A stretch of DNA of 33,568 bases from the NCBI GenBank assembly GCA_016872535.1, contig VGZQ01000032.1, forward strand, positions 1 through 33,568. Direction: 5' to 3'. This DNA is from Rhodospirillales bacterium (lineage in GTDB: Bacteria; Pseudomonadota; Alphaproteobacteria; Rhodospirillales; 2-12-FULL-67-15). The translations under genes and the position numbers were made by a program. The notes under the pieces are model-generated. The model was not told where the DNA came from. It saw only the letters and a program-made list of their open reading frames with translations, and searched no databases. This document shows positions 25,365 to 33,568 of the stretch, in pieces. Within the stretch, counting starts at the first letter, position 1; each line of letters begins with the position of its first letter.

Positions 25365-27338
25365 TCAGTCGCGCAGTACCCGGACGCGCCGGCGGTGCTT
25401 GCGCGCGAGCGCGATAAGCGCGGCAAGGACCAGGACTCCCATCGGCACCAAGCCGATGTTGACGATCTTGAGCCAGGCGGCGAGCGATTCGATGTCGCGT
25501 TCGAGCCCGTGCTGCACTTCGCGCAACTGACGACGGATGCGGACCATCTCGTCGCGGAATTTTTCGATCGCCGATTCTTCCTCGGCGGTGAGCGCCGCGG
25601 CAGCCGCGCCTTGCTTCTTGCGGTCCTGCAATTCATTGAGACGCTTTTCGGTGTCGTCCAACGCCTGCTGCAATTCGTCGCGGCGGGCGAGGAACCGCTC
25701 GGCCGCGTCGCGGCGAAGGTCTTCCACCACCGTGAACGGCCGGTAGGAGATGCCGCGGCTGCGCAACCGGATCAGATCGTCCGAACCGGCGAGATTGTCG
25801 ACCGCGTTGACCACGAAATCGCCGTTGGAGGCGAACGGCACCGACACCTGCTGGCCGAGGAAGTCGCGCACCCGCGTCCAGAAGCGATCCTCGAGCATGT
25901 CGGAATCCGCGACCACGATGATGTTCGCGGGCACGGCGCTTTCGGCGAGATGCGGTTTCGCCGGTTTAGCCTCGTCCGGTTTTTTCTCCGATTCGGACTT
26001 GGCGGAATCGTCCTTCTTATCCTCCGGCTTGGCGTCGTCCTTCTTCTCCGGGGCGGGTTCGGGCGGAGCACCGTTCGGGTACGCGGTCTTGACGCGGCCG
26101 GCGATGCGGGCCGCCAGCACGTGGCGGACGCCGACCGGCTTGAGGGCGCGCATGATGCCTTCGGGGTCGGGCTGCGCGCCGAGCTTTTCCACTTCCATCG
26201 TCGCCGAATCCGGGGACGACAGCAGCAGCGGCGTGAACGAGAGCTCGGACCCCTCGCGCTTCTTGAGGCTGCCGGCGCTGCCGACATTGACCACCGCCAG
26301 TTCCGCGGTCACCACGTCGTCGCGGTTGATCGCCGCGTCGCCGAGGCCGAGCCAGCCCGGGTGCGGCATGACCCGCCGGCTCGCGCCGTCGCCGGTTTCC
26401 ACCGGCAAGCCGAAACGACGGTCGGCGACGAAGCGGCCCGGTTCCATCTCCACGCCCCAGGCGGCGAGCAGTTCAGGCATTTCCGCGCGCGGGGCCATCG
26501 GCCCGCCGCCCGGGCCGGCCTGGGTTCCGGATTCGGCCGCCGGATCGACGAACGCCAGCACGCGCCCCTTGCGCAGGGCGAATTGGTCGATGGCGTAGAG
26601 GGCCTTAGTCGACAACGACGCCGGCCGCGCGACCACGAGGACCGCGACGTCGTCTTCGATTTCCGCCGCGTCCGCGCCGAGCACCTTGACGTCGAACGTC
26701 TGGCGCAGCTGCTGCAGCACCATGTGCGGCCGGCCCTGACCACGCATCGCGGCCATGACGCCGCCGGGCCCGAATTCGAGCGGCGCATCGCCGATCACCG
26801 CGACCTTCGGTTTCGCCGTCTGACTCAAGTTGTGGACCAGCCGCGTCAGATCGTATTCGAGGAACCGCTCGCGTTCCTGGGCGAAGAACGAGATGACCTC
26901 GCGCCGCTCGCCGGGACCGATGCCTTGCAGGCCGAAATAGAACTGGCGGCCCGAGGTGCCGTCGATCGGCACGCCTTGCACGCCGGCCTGGACGGCGCCG
27001 TCCTCGGCCTCGGAAAACGGGATCGGATCGACGACCTCGACCTTAACCTTGCCGCCGGAGCGCGCGGCATAGGTTTCCAGCAGTTCGCGCACCCGCGCGC
27101 CGTAGGCCTTGAACTGGGGAATCTGGTCGGAAAGTTTCGCCGAGAAGAAAAGCTTCAGCGTCACCGGCTCCTTGAGGGCCGCCAGCGTGTTGAGCGTGCC
27201 GCGCGAGAGCGTGTGCAGCCGGTCGGCGGTGAAATCGATGCGCCAGCCGCGCAAGCCCCAGGCGGCGGCGATGTTGACGGCGAAAAACAACACCGCGGCG
27301 ACGGCGAGTGCGGCAAGGCCGAGAGGCTTGCGGGTCAT
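25365..27338 (-). CDS. GldG family ABC-transport auxiliary protein
   Basis: A 657-residue membrane protein, the auxiliary part of a Gld-type ABC-2 system. It has an N-terminal membrane helix (about 7-28), a large periplasmic GldG-type region that starts with DFTADRLHTLSRGTLNTLAA, a lysine/glutamate/proline-rich low-complexity linker (about 455-492), a helical region (about 555-625), and a C-terminal helix (about 631-650) followed by a basic tail. Its ATG lies seven bases after the permease stop. In Bacteroidetes GldFG serve gliding; in Proteobacteria the same module has another, unresolved role in export or envelope biology. Ligand unknown. Confidence 0.88.
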   Translation of the reverse strand: MTRKPLGLAALAVAAVLFFAVNIAAAWGLRGWRIDFTADRLHTLSRGTLNTLAALKEPVTLKLFFSAKLSDQIPQFKAYGARVRELLETYAARSGGKVKVEVVDPIPFSEAEDGAVQAGVQGVPIDGTSGRQFYFGLQGIGPGERREVISFFAQERERFLEYDLTRLVHNLSQTAKPKVAVIGDAPLEFGPGGVMAAMRGQGRPHMVLQQLRQTFDVKVLGADAAEIEDDVAVLVVARPASLSTKALYAIDQFALRKGRVLAFVDPAAESGTQAGPGGGPMAPRAEMPELLAAWGVEMEPGRFVADRRFGLPVETGDGASRRVMPHPGWLGLGDAAINRDDVVTAELAVVNVGSAGSLKKREGSELSFTPLLLSSPDSATMEVEKLGAQPDPEGIMRALKPVGVRHVLAARIAGRVKTAYPNGAPPEPAPEKKDDAKPEDKKDDSAKSESEKKPDEAKPAKPHLAESAVPANIIVVADSDMLEDRFWTRVRDFLGQQVSVPFASNGDFVVNAVDNLAGSDDLIRLRSRGISYRPFTVVEDLRRDAAERFLARRDELQQALDDTEKRLNELQDRKKQGAAAAALTAEEESAIEKFRDEMVRIRRQLREVQHGLERDIESLAAWLKIVNIGLVPMGVLVLAALIALARKHRRRVRVLRD

Positions 27339-27345
27339 GGCGCCC

Positions 27346-28104
27346 TCATCCCCCCTTCTTGATTTCCACCACCACGGCGTTGGCGAACAGCCACGCCGCC
27401 GCGAAGGACACGAAGAACACCAGATCGCGCGCGTCGAGCGCGCCGGCGGCAATCGATTGGAACCGCGCCAGGAAGCTGAACGAAGCGACCGCGTCGATCA
27501 GCGCGCGCGGCGCCCAAGCGGCGAGCGCGTCCAGCACCAACGGCGCGCCCGCGACCGTGAAAACGAAGCCGACGGCGATGGCGGCGATGAACGCCACGAC
27601 CTGATTTTTGGTTGCCGCCGACAGGCATGCGCCGACCGCCATGTAGCCGCCCGCCATCAGGAAGCTTCCGAGATAGCCGGCGAAGATCGCGCCGTGGTCG
27701 GGATCGCCGAGATAGGCGACCGTGAGCCAAATCGGGAAGGTCAGCGCCAGCGCGACGCCGGCGAACGCCCAGGCGGCGAGGTACTTGCCCAGCACCGCTC
27801 CGAACAGGCCGACCGGCAGGGTCATGAGCAGCTCGATGGTCCCCGAGCGGCGCTCCTCCGCCCACAGGCGCATGGCGATCGCCGGCACGAACACGAGATA
27901 GAGCCACGGATGGAACGAGAAGAAGGGCCGCAGGTCCGCCTGGCCGCGATCGAAGAAATTGCCGAGATAAAAAGTGAACAGCGCGCTGACCGCGAGGAAA
28001 ACGACGATAAAGACATAGGCGACCGGAGTCGCGAAATAGGCGCGGAACTCGCGCCGGAATACGGCGCAGGTGCCGACAAAGGCATGGCGAAAGGCCCCGA
28101 TCAC
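27346..28104 (-). CDS. ABC-2 type permease, GldF-like
   Basis: A 252-residue inner-membrane permease with about six hydrophobic segments. FRREFRAYFATPVAYVFI near the start and AMRLWAEERRSGTIELLMTLP (about 77-97) are typical of the GldF/ABC-2 group. The start is a GTG at 28102-28104, overlapping the ATPase stop by four bases. It pairs with the ATPase upstream and the GldG-like protein downstream. Confidence 0.9.
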   Translation of the reverse strand: MIGAFRHAFVGTCAVFRREFRAYFATPVAYVFIVVFLAVSALFTFYLGNFFDRGQADLRPFFSFHPWLYLVFVPAIAMRLWAEERRSGTIELLMTLPVGLFGAVLGKYLAAWAFAGVALALTFPIWLTVAYLGDPDHGAIFAGYLGSFLMAGGYMAVGACLSAATKNQVVAFIAAIAVGFVFTVAGAPLVLDALAAWAPRALIDAVASFSFLARFQSIAAGALDARDLVFFVSFAAAWLFANAVVVEIKKGG

Positions 28105-28853
28105 GACGCGGCCTCCCTCGGCCCATCGGCGGTCAGCGCGCGGAACACGCCCTCGAGCCGGCCCGGCTCGGCGCGCAGGTTCCCGAACATCCAGCCGCTC
28201 CCGGCGACCGGGGCGCCTTCGGCGACCACGCGCCCGCGCGCGATGATCGCGGCGCGGGTGCAGATCGCCTCGACTTCTTCAAGAATATGGGTCGAAATCA
28301 CGATCGCCTTCGTGGGCGCCATGGCCCGGATCAATTGGCGGACGTGATGCTTCTGATTGGGGTCGAGACCATCGGTCGGCTCGTCGAGAATCAGCACCGG
28401 CGGGTCGTGCAAGATCGCCTGGGCAAGGCCGACCCGGCGCTTGAAACCCTTGGAGAGCGTCTCGATCGACTGGTCCAACACGGGGCCGATTTCGACCCGC
28501 TCGATCGCGTCGGCAAGGCGCTTCGCCCGCTCGGCGCCCTTGAGGCCACGCACGTCGGCGACGAAGCCGAGAAAGTCGCGGGCGGTCATGTCGGGATAGG
28601 CGGGCGCGCCTTCCGGCAGATAGCCGATCTGGCGCTTGGCGGCGAGCGGATCGGCCACCACGTCGATGCCGCACACCCGTGCCCGCCCCGCGGTCGGCGC
28701 GAGAAAGCCCGCGACCATCTTCATGGTCGTCGACTTGCCGGCGCCGTTGGGACCGAGAAATCCGAGCACGGTCCCCCGGCCGACCGCCAGGCTGACGCCG
28801 TCCACGGCCGCGAAGCCGTTGAAGCGCTTTTCAAGTGCCTCGAGTTCGATCAT
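28101..28853 (-). CDS. ABC transporter ATP-binding protein, GldA-like
   Basis: A 250-residue ATPase of the ABC-2 exporter class. Motifs are Walker A GPNGAGKST (34-42), YLPEGAPAYPDMTARDFL after the Q-loop region, the nonstandard signature LSKGFKRRVGLAQAIL, Walker B VLILDEPTDGLDPNQ and VISTHILEEVE. The LSKGF signature and LDPNQ are usual for this class. The ATG at 28851-28853 opens MIELEALEKRFNG; the longer frame upstream lacks family similarity. First gene of a three-gene operon. Confidence 0.92.
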   Translation of the reverse strand: MIELEALEKRFNGFAAVDGVSLAVGRGTVLGFLGPNGAGKSTTMKMVAGFLAPTAGRARVCGIDVVADPLAAKRQIGYLPEGAPAYPDMTARDFLGFVADVRGLKGAERAKRLADAIERVEIGPVLDQSIETLSKGFKRRVGLAQAILHDPPVLILDEPTDGLDPNQKHHVRQLIRAMAPTKAIVISTHILEEVEAICTRAAIIARGRVVAEGAPVAGSGWMFGNLRAEPGRLEGVFRALTADGPREAAS

Positions 28854-28953
28854 CCCTGAATCAGAGCCCCTCTTTCGAACCGCGGATGATGTAATGGCTA
28901 GCGGCACCCCGCGCAAGAGGAGCGGAGCGCGGATTCCGGCCCGAAATGGCGGC

Positions 28954-30132
28954 TTAAGGCCCGGACGCGCGCCCCCTGCTCCTAAGCGCGGCGTCGTAAC
29001 GGGCGCGGTAGTCGTCCATGTCGTGCTCGGGACCGTCGGCGTACTGGGTACGCAGACCCAGTATATCGGGCAGCACCCGCTCGAAGGCGGCGACCAGATT
29101 GGGGTCGAAAGCGGCGCCCGACTCGCGGCGAACGAGATCGAGCGCCTGCTCGATCGGCCACGCTTTTTTGTAGGGACGCTCGGAGGTAAGGGCGTCGAAC
29201 ACGTCGCACAACGACGCGATTCGGCCCTCGATCGGGATGTCCTCACCCTTGAGCTTACGGGGATAGCCGGTGCCGTCCCATTTTTCGTGATGGGTTAGAG
29301 CGACGCTGTGGGCCATCCGCATCAACGGCGCGTCGTTCTTATCGAGAATGTCGGCGCCGATGGTGACGTGAGTCTCCATGATTTTACACTCTTCCGGATC
29401 GAGCTTGCCGGGCTTGAGCAGAATGCTGTCCGGAATGCCGATCTTGCCCACGTCGTGCATCGGGCTCGCGGCGAGCAGCCGCGTGGAAAACTCCTGGTCG
29501 TATCCCGTGGCGAGCGCCAGCCGCTCGCAGTATTTGCTCATGCGCACCACATGCATGCCGGTTTCGTTGTCGCGGAATTCGCCCGCGCGCCCCAAGCGGC
29601 GAATGACATCGAGGCGGGCGTCTTCCAGGTCGCGATTGCGTTGAGCCAACTCGGCGGTGCGTTCGCGCACCTTGTCTTCCAGAATTTCCTTCTGGCGCCG
29701 GCGCTCGTTATAGAGCAGCCGCACCTCGAGCATATTCGCGATCCGGTTCATCACCTCGGTCGCGTCGAAGGGCTTGTTGACGAAATCCTTGGCGCCCAGT
29801 TCGAGAGCCCGGATCCGGGTTGTCCGGTCGGTTTGCGCGGTTAGAACCAGGACCGGCAGGTAATCGCCCGGGTCGGCTTTCTTCAGTGCCGCCATGACAC
29901 CGAAGCCGTTCATGTGCGGCATGCGGATATCGAGCAAGATCAGGTCATACCGGTTGACCTCGCACAACGGAATAACGTCGCGGGGATCGGTCACGCCGGT
30001 GACGTTGGTATAGCCTTCGCGGTCGAGCAGCGCCTGCAGGAGCTGTACGTTGGCCTGATTGTCGTCGACGATCAGAATACGGGCGGATTTGGCTTCCCGT
30101 TGCCACAGCGGAGTCGGAACTATCGTGTTCAT
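28954..30132 (-). CDS. Response regulator with HD-GYP c-di-GMP phosphodiesterase output
   Basis: A 392-residue two-domain regulator. The receiver (about 17-138) has acidic pocket VDDN, phosphoacceptor Asp68 in ILLDIRMP and Lys120 in FVNKPF. A linker helix (about 140-175) joins an HD-GYP domain with MHDVGKIGIPD (225-235) and HHEKWDGTGYPRKLKG (281-296), both complete. It would hydrolyse c-di-GMP under phosphorylation control. Its ATG overlaps the stop of the hybrid kinase by four bases, so it is almost certainly the kinase's output. Confidence 0.93.
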   Translation of the reverse strand: MNTIVPTPLWQREAKSARILIVDDNQANVQLLQALLDREGYTNVTGVTDPRDVIPLCEVNRYDLILLDIRMPHMNGFGVMAALKKADPGDYLPVLVLTAQTDRTTRIRALELGAKDFVNKPFDATEVMNRIANMLEVRLLYNERRRQKEILEDKVRERTAELAQRNRDLEDARLDVIRRLGRAGEFRDNETGMHVVRMSKYCERLALATGYDQEFSTRLLAASPMHDVGKIGIPDSILLKPGKLDPEECKIMETHVTIGADILDKNDAPLMRMAHSVALTHHEKWDGTGYPRKLKGEDIPIEGRIASLCDVFDALTSERPYKKAWPIEQALDLVRRESGAAFDPNLVAAFERVLPDILGLRTQYADGPEHDMDDYRARYDAALRSRGRASGP

Positions 30133-32957
30133 GACCGGCCCTTCAGAACGTCTCGCACGGTGCTCAAAAACTGGCCTACGTCAATCGGTTTGGTCAAGTA
30201 GCGGAAAAACCCTGATTGCGTTCCCCTCGCGATGTCATGGTCGGTGGCGTTGGCGCTGAGCGCCACGACCGGAATGGCGCTGGTGCAGGTGTCGCCTTTA
30301 AGTTTTTCAAGGGCTTGAAACCCGTTCATCCCCGGTAGGCCTATATCCATGATGATCATATCGGGTTTACGGTCGGCGGCGATCAACAAGCCAAGTTCGG
30401 CGTTGTCCGCCGTTAACAGTGTGACGCCGTTGATCGGTTTCAGAATCAGTTCCACCAACCGGAGATTTTCCGGGTTGTCCTCGACATAAAGTATGGTGCC
30501 GGCGGGAAACGGTATCGCTGTTTCCGCCTGAAGGCCCGGAAAACGAGCCCATTGGCTCTTCTGCGCGGGTTTATCTTGGCCGGCGGACAACGGCCATTCG
30601 ACCCAGAACGTGCTGCCGACCCCGATTTCGCTTTCGAAGCCGATGGCGCCGTCCATCATCTCGACCAATTTTTTCGTCAGCGCTAGGCCGATGCCGGTGC
30701 CCTCGATCCCGGTCGCCTCGGCGCCGAGGCGGTTGAAGGGCTGGAACAACTCCGACTGCTTGTCGGGCGGAATGCCGGCTCCCGTGTCGGCGACGCTGAC
30801 GCGGATTCGGCTGCCGGGAACCTCCGTGGCTTTCACGGTTACCCGGCCGCCCTCGAAATTATATTTCACGGCGTTGGACATGAGATTGAGCAGCGCCTGC
30901 TTGGCCCGTGTGTGGTCCGCCCGTATCAGAATATCCGGCTCGGGCGGTACGATTTCCAAGGCAATGCGGGATTTTTCCGCCGCCGGCGCGATCATGGTCC
31001 GCACCTCGTCGAACAGCGCGCGGATCGAGACACCCTCGATCGAGAGCGCAATCTTTCCCGCCTCGATCTTGGCCAGATCGAGAATTTCGGTGATGAGATC
31101 GAGCAGGTGCTGGCCCGCTTTAAGGATAATATCGACGTTGGAGGCCTGGATTTCCGTCAGCGGTTCCTTCGGGTTGTATTTAAGGAGTTGGCCGAACCCG
31201 AGAATGGCGTTGAGCGGCGTACGCAGCTCGTGGCTCATATTCGACAGGAAATCGGACTTGGCCCGGTTGGCCGCGTCGGCCGCTTCTCGGGCCTCGCGTA
31301 ATTCCTGCTCTTCGTTCATGCGCTGGGTGATCTCGCGGGCCGCGCCGCGGTAACCCCGGAAATTTCCGTCGGCATCGAAGACCGGGCTGCCCCGGATCGA
31401 GGTCCAGCCAGTCGTGCCGTCGGGCCGGCGGTAACGGTAGCGCACGTCGCGGAACGGCCGGCGCTCGGCCAGGGCACGCCGATGGTGCTTCCAAAACTCC
31501 TCGTCGCCGGAAACGCGGACGGCAAAATCCTCGCGGCGCTTTCCCAATAGCCGGATTTTCGGGTGGCCGGTTTGTCCCGGGAACCCGTCGCTCAGGTAGG
31601 TAAATCGGCCGTCCGGGCCCGTTTCCCAGATCCAATCGGACGATATCTTCGCCAGCTCGCGAAAACGGTCCTCGCTCGCTTTCAGGGCTTCGACGCTTTC
31701 CGTGCGCTTTCGAAACGAGCTCGTCGCGAACGCCACCGACAGGATGATCAGCGATCCGCCGAACGCAAATGCAAGCCGCAAGGCCCAGGCGTTATCCGCC
31801 CTTACTGGCCAGCCGCCTTTCGGTATCGCCGCCAGCTGCCACGTCCCGTCGGGCAGACGCACCGACGCCAGTTCCGGGGCGGAATCGAATACTTCCGCTC
31901 GGCCAAAAAATAGTTCGCCCTTGGCGCCTAGGGCATCCTTGCCGCGGATGGCGATGTCGATGGGCATATTCGATTCGCGTAAACCTACAGCCTCGTACAG
32001 GCGTTCCTCGTCGATGACGGCGGAAATCACGCCCCAAAACGCCTTGCCCCGGTCCGGTCCGCGATCGACGAGAACCGGAAACCGGCCGACGAAGCCTCGG
32101 CCGCCCTGGACCAAATCGATCGGGCCCGCGAGAACCATCTCGCCGATATCGCGCGCGCGAAAGGCCGCTTCCCGTTGCGCGGGGTGATTGCCGATATCCA
32201 GGCCGAGCGCCCCTTCGTTGCCCCGGAGCGGGAAAACGTAGCGGACCACAAAATCGGGCGCGGCGCTGATGTTGCGCAACTGCCACGTTTCGGCGAGCAA
32301 TGGGCCCGCCAAAGCTTCGAATCGTTCCCGGGACATATCGGGTTCTGTCGCAATCACCACCGACAGCCCCTTCACCAGGCTGGTATTGGCGTGGACGTAC
32401 CCTTCCAAGCGGCTCCGGATCGCGGACAGCTTGTCGAACACGCTGGCGCGCTGACCGTTCATGAAATGCCGTTCGTTCAGGTGATCCGCGTACAGGCCCG
32501 CGAGAAAAATTCCCAATGCGGTCAGCGCCGCAGGAATGTAGGCGGCGAACGCCAAATGCTTGCGACCGCTCGATCCCGTCCGCCGGATTTCCGGTTCGGT
32601 TTTCGACGAAGGGGGCGCCGCGTTTCCGGCCGATGCCATCAACCGGTTCGTCAACTCGACGATTTGCGCGACCGTGCCGGTGTCCAAAGATGCGGGGCTC
32701 TCCAGAATTTCCTCGGAACGATCGCTGAGCGCGCGCGCCGCCGAACCGAGATCCGGATAGCCGAACGTGCCCGCCGAACCGGCGAGTTGGTGGGCCAAGC
32801 CGGCAAGATTCTTCAATGCCGCGATCCGGGCGTCGCCCGAAGCGTCCGCGAACGCTTTTTTTGCCGACTCGATTTCGTCCAACCGGCCGGGAAGCCTTTC
32901 GGCGAACTCGGCCTTCAATCGGGCCAGACCGCCCTTCAGCGCATCGTTGCCGGTCAT
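30129..32957 (-). CDS. Hybrid sensor histidine kinase: Hpt-CHASE-like-PAS-HisKA-HATPase-REC
   Basis: A 942-residue membrane sensor. Domains: N-terminal Hpt (about 8-115) with His56 in LAHQLAGSAGTFG; helix about 134-155; periplasmic CHASE-like region (about 165-385) with FEALAGPLL, YVFPLRGNEGALGLD and a FWGVISAVIDEERLY; helix about 391-413; PAS (about 427-548); HisKA with His576 in NMSHELRTPLNAILGF; ATPase with Asn695, DTGAGIPP and GTGIGLALTKK; and receiver with Asp871 in MIIMDIGLPGMNGFQ. The Hpt at the cytoplasmic N-terminus is unusual; it is more often C-terminal or separate. Overlaps both neighbours by four bases. Confidence 0.93.
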   Translation of the reverse strand: MTGNDALKGGLARLKAEFAERLPGRLDEIESAKKAFADASGDARIAALKNLAGLAHQLAGSAGTFGYPDLGSAARALSDRSEEILESPASLDTGTVAQIVELTNRLMASAGNAAPPSSKTEPEIRRTGSSGRKHLAFAAYIPAALTALGIFLAGLYADHLNERHFMNGQRASVFDKLSAIRSRLEGYVHANTSLVKGLSVVIATEPDMSRERFEALAGPLLAETWQLRNISAAPDFVVRYVFPLRGNEGALGLDIGNHPAQREAAFRARDIGEMVLAGPIDLVQGGRGFVGRFPVLVDRGPDRGKAFWGVISAVIDEERLYEAVGLRESNMPIDIAIRGKDALGAKGELFFGRAEVFDSAPELASVRLPDGTWQLAAIPKGGWPVRADNAWALRLAFAFGGSLIILSVAFATSSFRKRTESVEALKASEDRFRELAKISSDWIWETGPDGRFTYLSDGFPGQTGHPKIRLLGKRREDFAVRVSGDEEFWKHHRRALAERRPFRDVRYRYRRPDGTTGWTSIRGSPVFDADGNFRGYRGAAREITQRMNEEQELREAREAADAANRAKSDFLSNMSHELRTPLNAILGFGQLLKYNPKEPLTEIQASNVDIILKAGQHLLDLITEILDLAKIEAGKIALSIEGVSIRALFDEVRTMIAPAAEKSRIALEIVPPEPDILIRADHTRAKQALLNLMSNAVKYNFEGGRVTVKATEVPGSRIRVSVADTGAGIPPDKQSELFQPFNRLGAEATGIEGTGIGLALTKKLVEMMDGAIGFESEIGVGSTFWVEWPLSAGQDKPAQKSQWARFPGLQAETAIPFPAGTILYVEDNPENLRLVELILKPINGVTLLTADNAELGLLIAADRKPDMIIMDIGLPGMNGFQALEKLKGDTCTSAIPVVALSANATDHDIARGTQSGFFRYLTKPIDVGQFLSTVRDVLKGRS

Positions 32958-33343
32958 CGTCGCACAGCCGTGTCCCAGATCGCCCGCACCCGGTCGGCGA
33001 GCGCCGTCGGATCGAACGGCTTGGCGATGACGCCGAGCGCTCCGAACGATTCAAGACGCGCGACGTCGGCCGGCGCCGCCTGGGCCGTCATGAACACGAT
33101 CGGCACCGCTTCCATCCCGGCGACTTCGCGCAGCCGGCGAAAGGTTTCCCGCCCGTCCAGGTCTGGCATCATCTCGTCGAGCAGAACGAGTTGCGGCCCG
33201 AAGTCCGGAGCCTTGGCGACCGCCTCCGCGCCCGAAGCGCAACTTTCGACCGTGAACCCCCCCAGAGTTTCCAGGGCAAGCCTGACCACGTCGCGGATGT
33301 CGCGCGCGTCGTCGACGTGCATGATACGGCTGAGAGGGGGCAT
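32954..33343 (-). CDS. Single-domain response regulator
   Basis: A 129-residue receiver with no output domain. MHVDDARDIRDVVRLALETL gives the acidic pocket, Asp56 in LVLLDEMMPDLDG is the phosphoacceptor, the switch Thr is in VFMTAQA, and Lys is in VIAKPFD. It is the first gene of the phosphorelay operon and overlaps the kinase start (ATGA). No clear Shine-Dalgarno precedes the ATG at 33341-33343. It may act as a phosphate sink or an intermediate for the Hpt. Confidence 0.92.
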   Translation of the reverse strand: MPPLSRIMHVDDARDIRDVVRLALETLGGFTVESCASGAEAVAKAPDFGPQLVLLDEMMPDLDGRETFRRLREVAGMEAVPIVFMTAQAAPADVARLESFGALGVIAKPFDPTALADRVRAIWDTAVRR

Positions 33344-33399
33344 AAAAGTTATCGTCGGTCGTCGCCCTCGGGTACGGGTTGAACCTCATACGTTGCATC

Positions 33400-33428
33400 A
33401 TTCTGTAACTGCTAACCGCGATTGTAAA
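33400..33428 (-). promoter_or_regulatory. Candidate promoter of the phosphorelay operon
   Basis: On the minus strand TTTACA (33428-33423) and CAGAAT (33405-33400) are separated by 17 bases, about 60 bases before the receiver start codon. Moderately close to the sigma-70 consensus; unproven. Confidence 0.4.
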
Positions 33429-33478
33429 TTTCGAGGGATCGGTTTGGAACCATAATTGGCCTTATTTTCATTAGGTAA

Positions 33479-33568
33479 TTAGGGCGAAACGTAACCAAAA
33501 AAGGCCTTCAGGAAGAGCCTGAAGGTGTTGTCGCCCCGGTGGTTGAAACGGAACTCGATTTCCTTGAG
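33479..33568 (-). CDS. C-terminal fragment of an IS1595-like transposase, cut by the window edge
   Basis: The last 29 codons and a TAA stop of a minus-strand gene that enters from beyond 33568. The reading EIEFRFNHRGDNTFRLFLKA resembles the C-terminal end of IS1595/ISXO2-type transposases. The flanking DNA (33400-33480) is richer in A/T than its neighbours, as near an IS end, but no terminal inverted repeat can be confirmed from one side. Confidence 0.6.
   Translation of the reverse strand, partial: LKEIEFRFNHRGDNTFRLFLKAFFGYVSP

Noticed and set aside
25395-27362. Long plus-strand open frame (655 codons) opposite the GldG-like gene
   Set aside because: Shadow of a coding minus strand in high-GC DNA; composition is Arg/His/Gly-biased and no domain is recognisable.

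Overview
The window is GC-rich (about two thirds G+C), densely coded bacterial chromosome. Gene families and codon use point to an alphaproteobacterium, plausibly a Rhodospirillales-like soil or freshwater organism; this rests on gene content and not on a phylogenetic marker. No rRNA, tRNA, CRISPR array, prophage or plasmid function was found. Most of the window is ordinary metabolic and regulatory chromosome. An insertion-sequence fragment lies at the right edge.

Region 1 (1-5340, minus strand) is a tight five-gene operon: an NMT1/SsuA-like ABC importer (binding protein, ATPase, permease), a crotonase-fold enzyme with altered catalytic residues, and an ADP-forming acyl-CoA synthetase cut by the window edge. 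A good sigma-70-like promoter flanked by an inverted repeat precedes it. Region 2 (5486-7038, plus) pairs a DUF6165 protein with a GT9 (heptosyltransferase-like) glycosyltransferase. Region 3 (7083-11458) holds a GAF-GGDEF diguanylate cyclase gene with an apparent frameshift, an acyl-CoA dehydrogenase, a DUF2784-methyltransferase fusion, and a fumarylacetoacetase-family hydrolase. Region 4 (11535-14063) holds an ArsC-type reductase, an uncharacterised Cys/His protein, a hemerythrin-like protein lacking ligands, and a metallo-beta-lactamase-fold hydrolase.

Region 5 (14074-19863, minus) combines MmsA, a TauABC-like importer and an omega-amino-acid:pyruvate aminotransferase. Together they can be read as uptake and breakdown of beta-alanine (or of its sulfonate analogue taurine): the aminotransferase makes malonate semialdehyde and MmsA converts it to acetyl-CoA. 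Region 6 (19963-23554) has ManC, FolD and an AzlCD exporter pair. Region 7 (23562-25338) has an M20 peptidase and an HU protein followed by a strong terminator. Region 8 (25365-28853, minus) is a Gld-like ABC-2 transporter operon. Region 9 (28954-33343, minus) is a three-gene phosphorelay with overlapping stops and starts: a single receiver, an Hpt-CHASE-PAS-kinase-receiver hybrid, and a receiver-HD-GYP c-di-GMP phosphodiesterase. The right edge carries the C-terminal codons of an IS1595-like transposase.

I found no clearly new multi-gene system. The best leads are the altered crotonase with its importer operon, the degenerate hemerythrin, the DUF2784-methyltransferase fusion, the frameshifted cyclase, and the N-terminal Hpt in the hybrid kinase that feeds an HD-GYP output.
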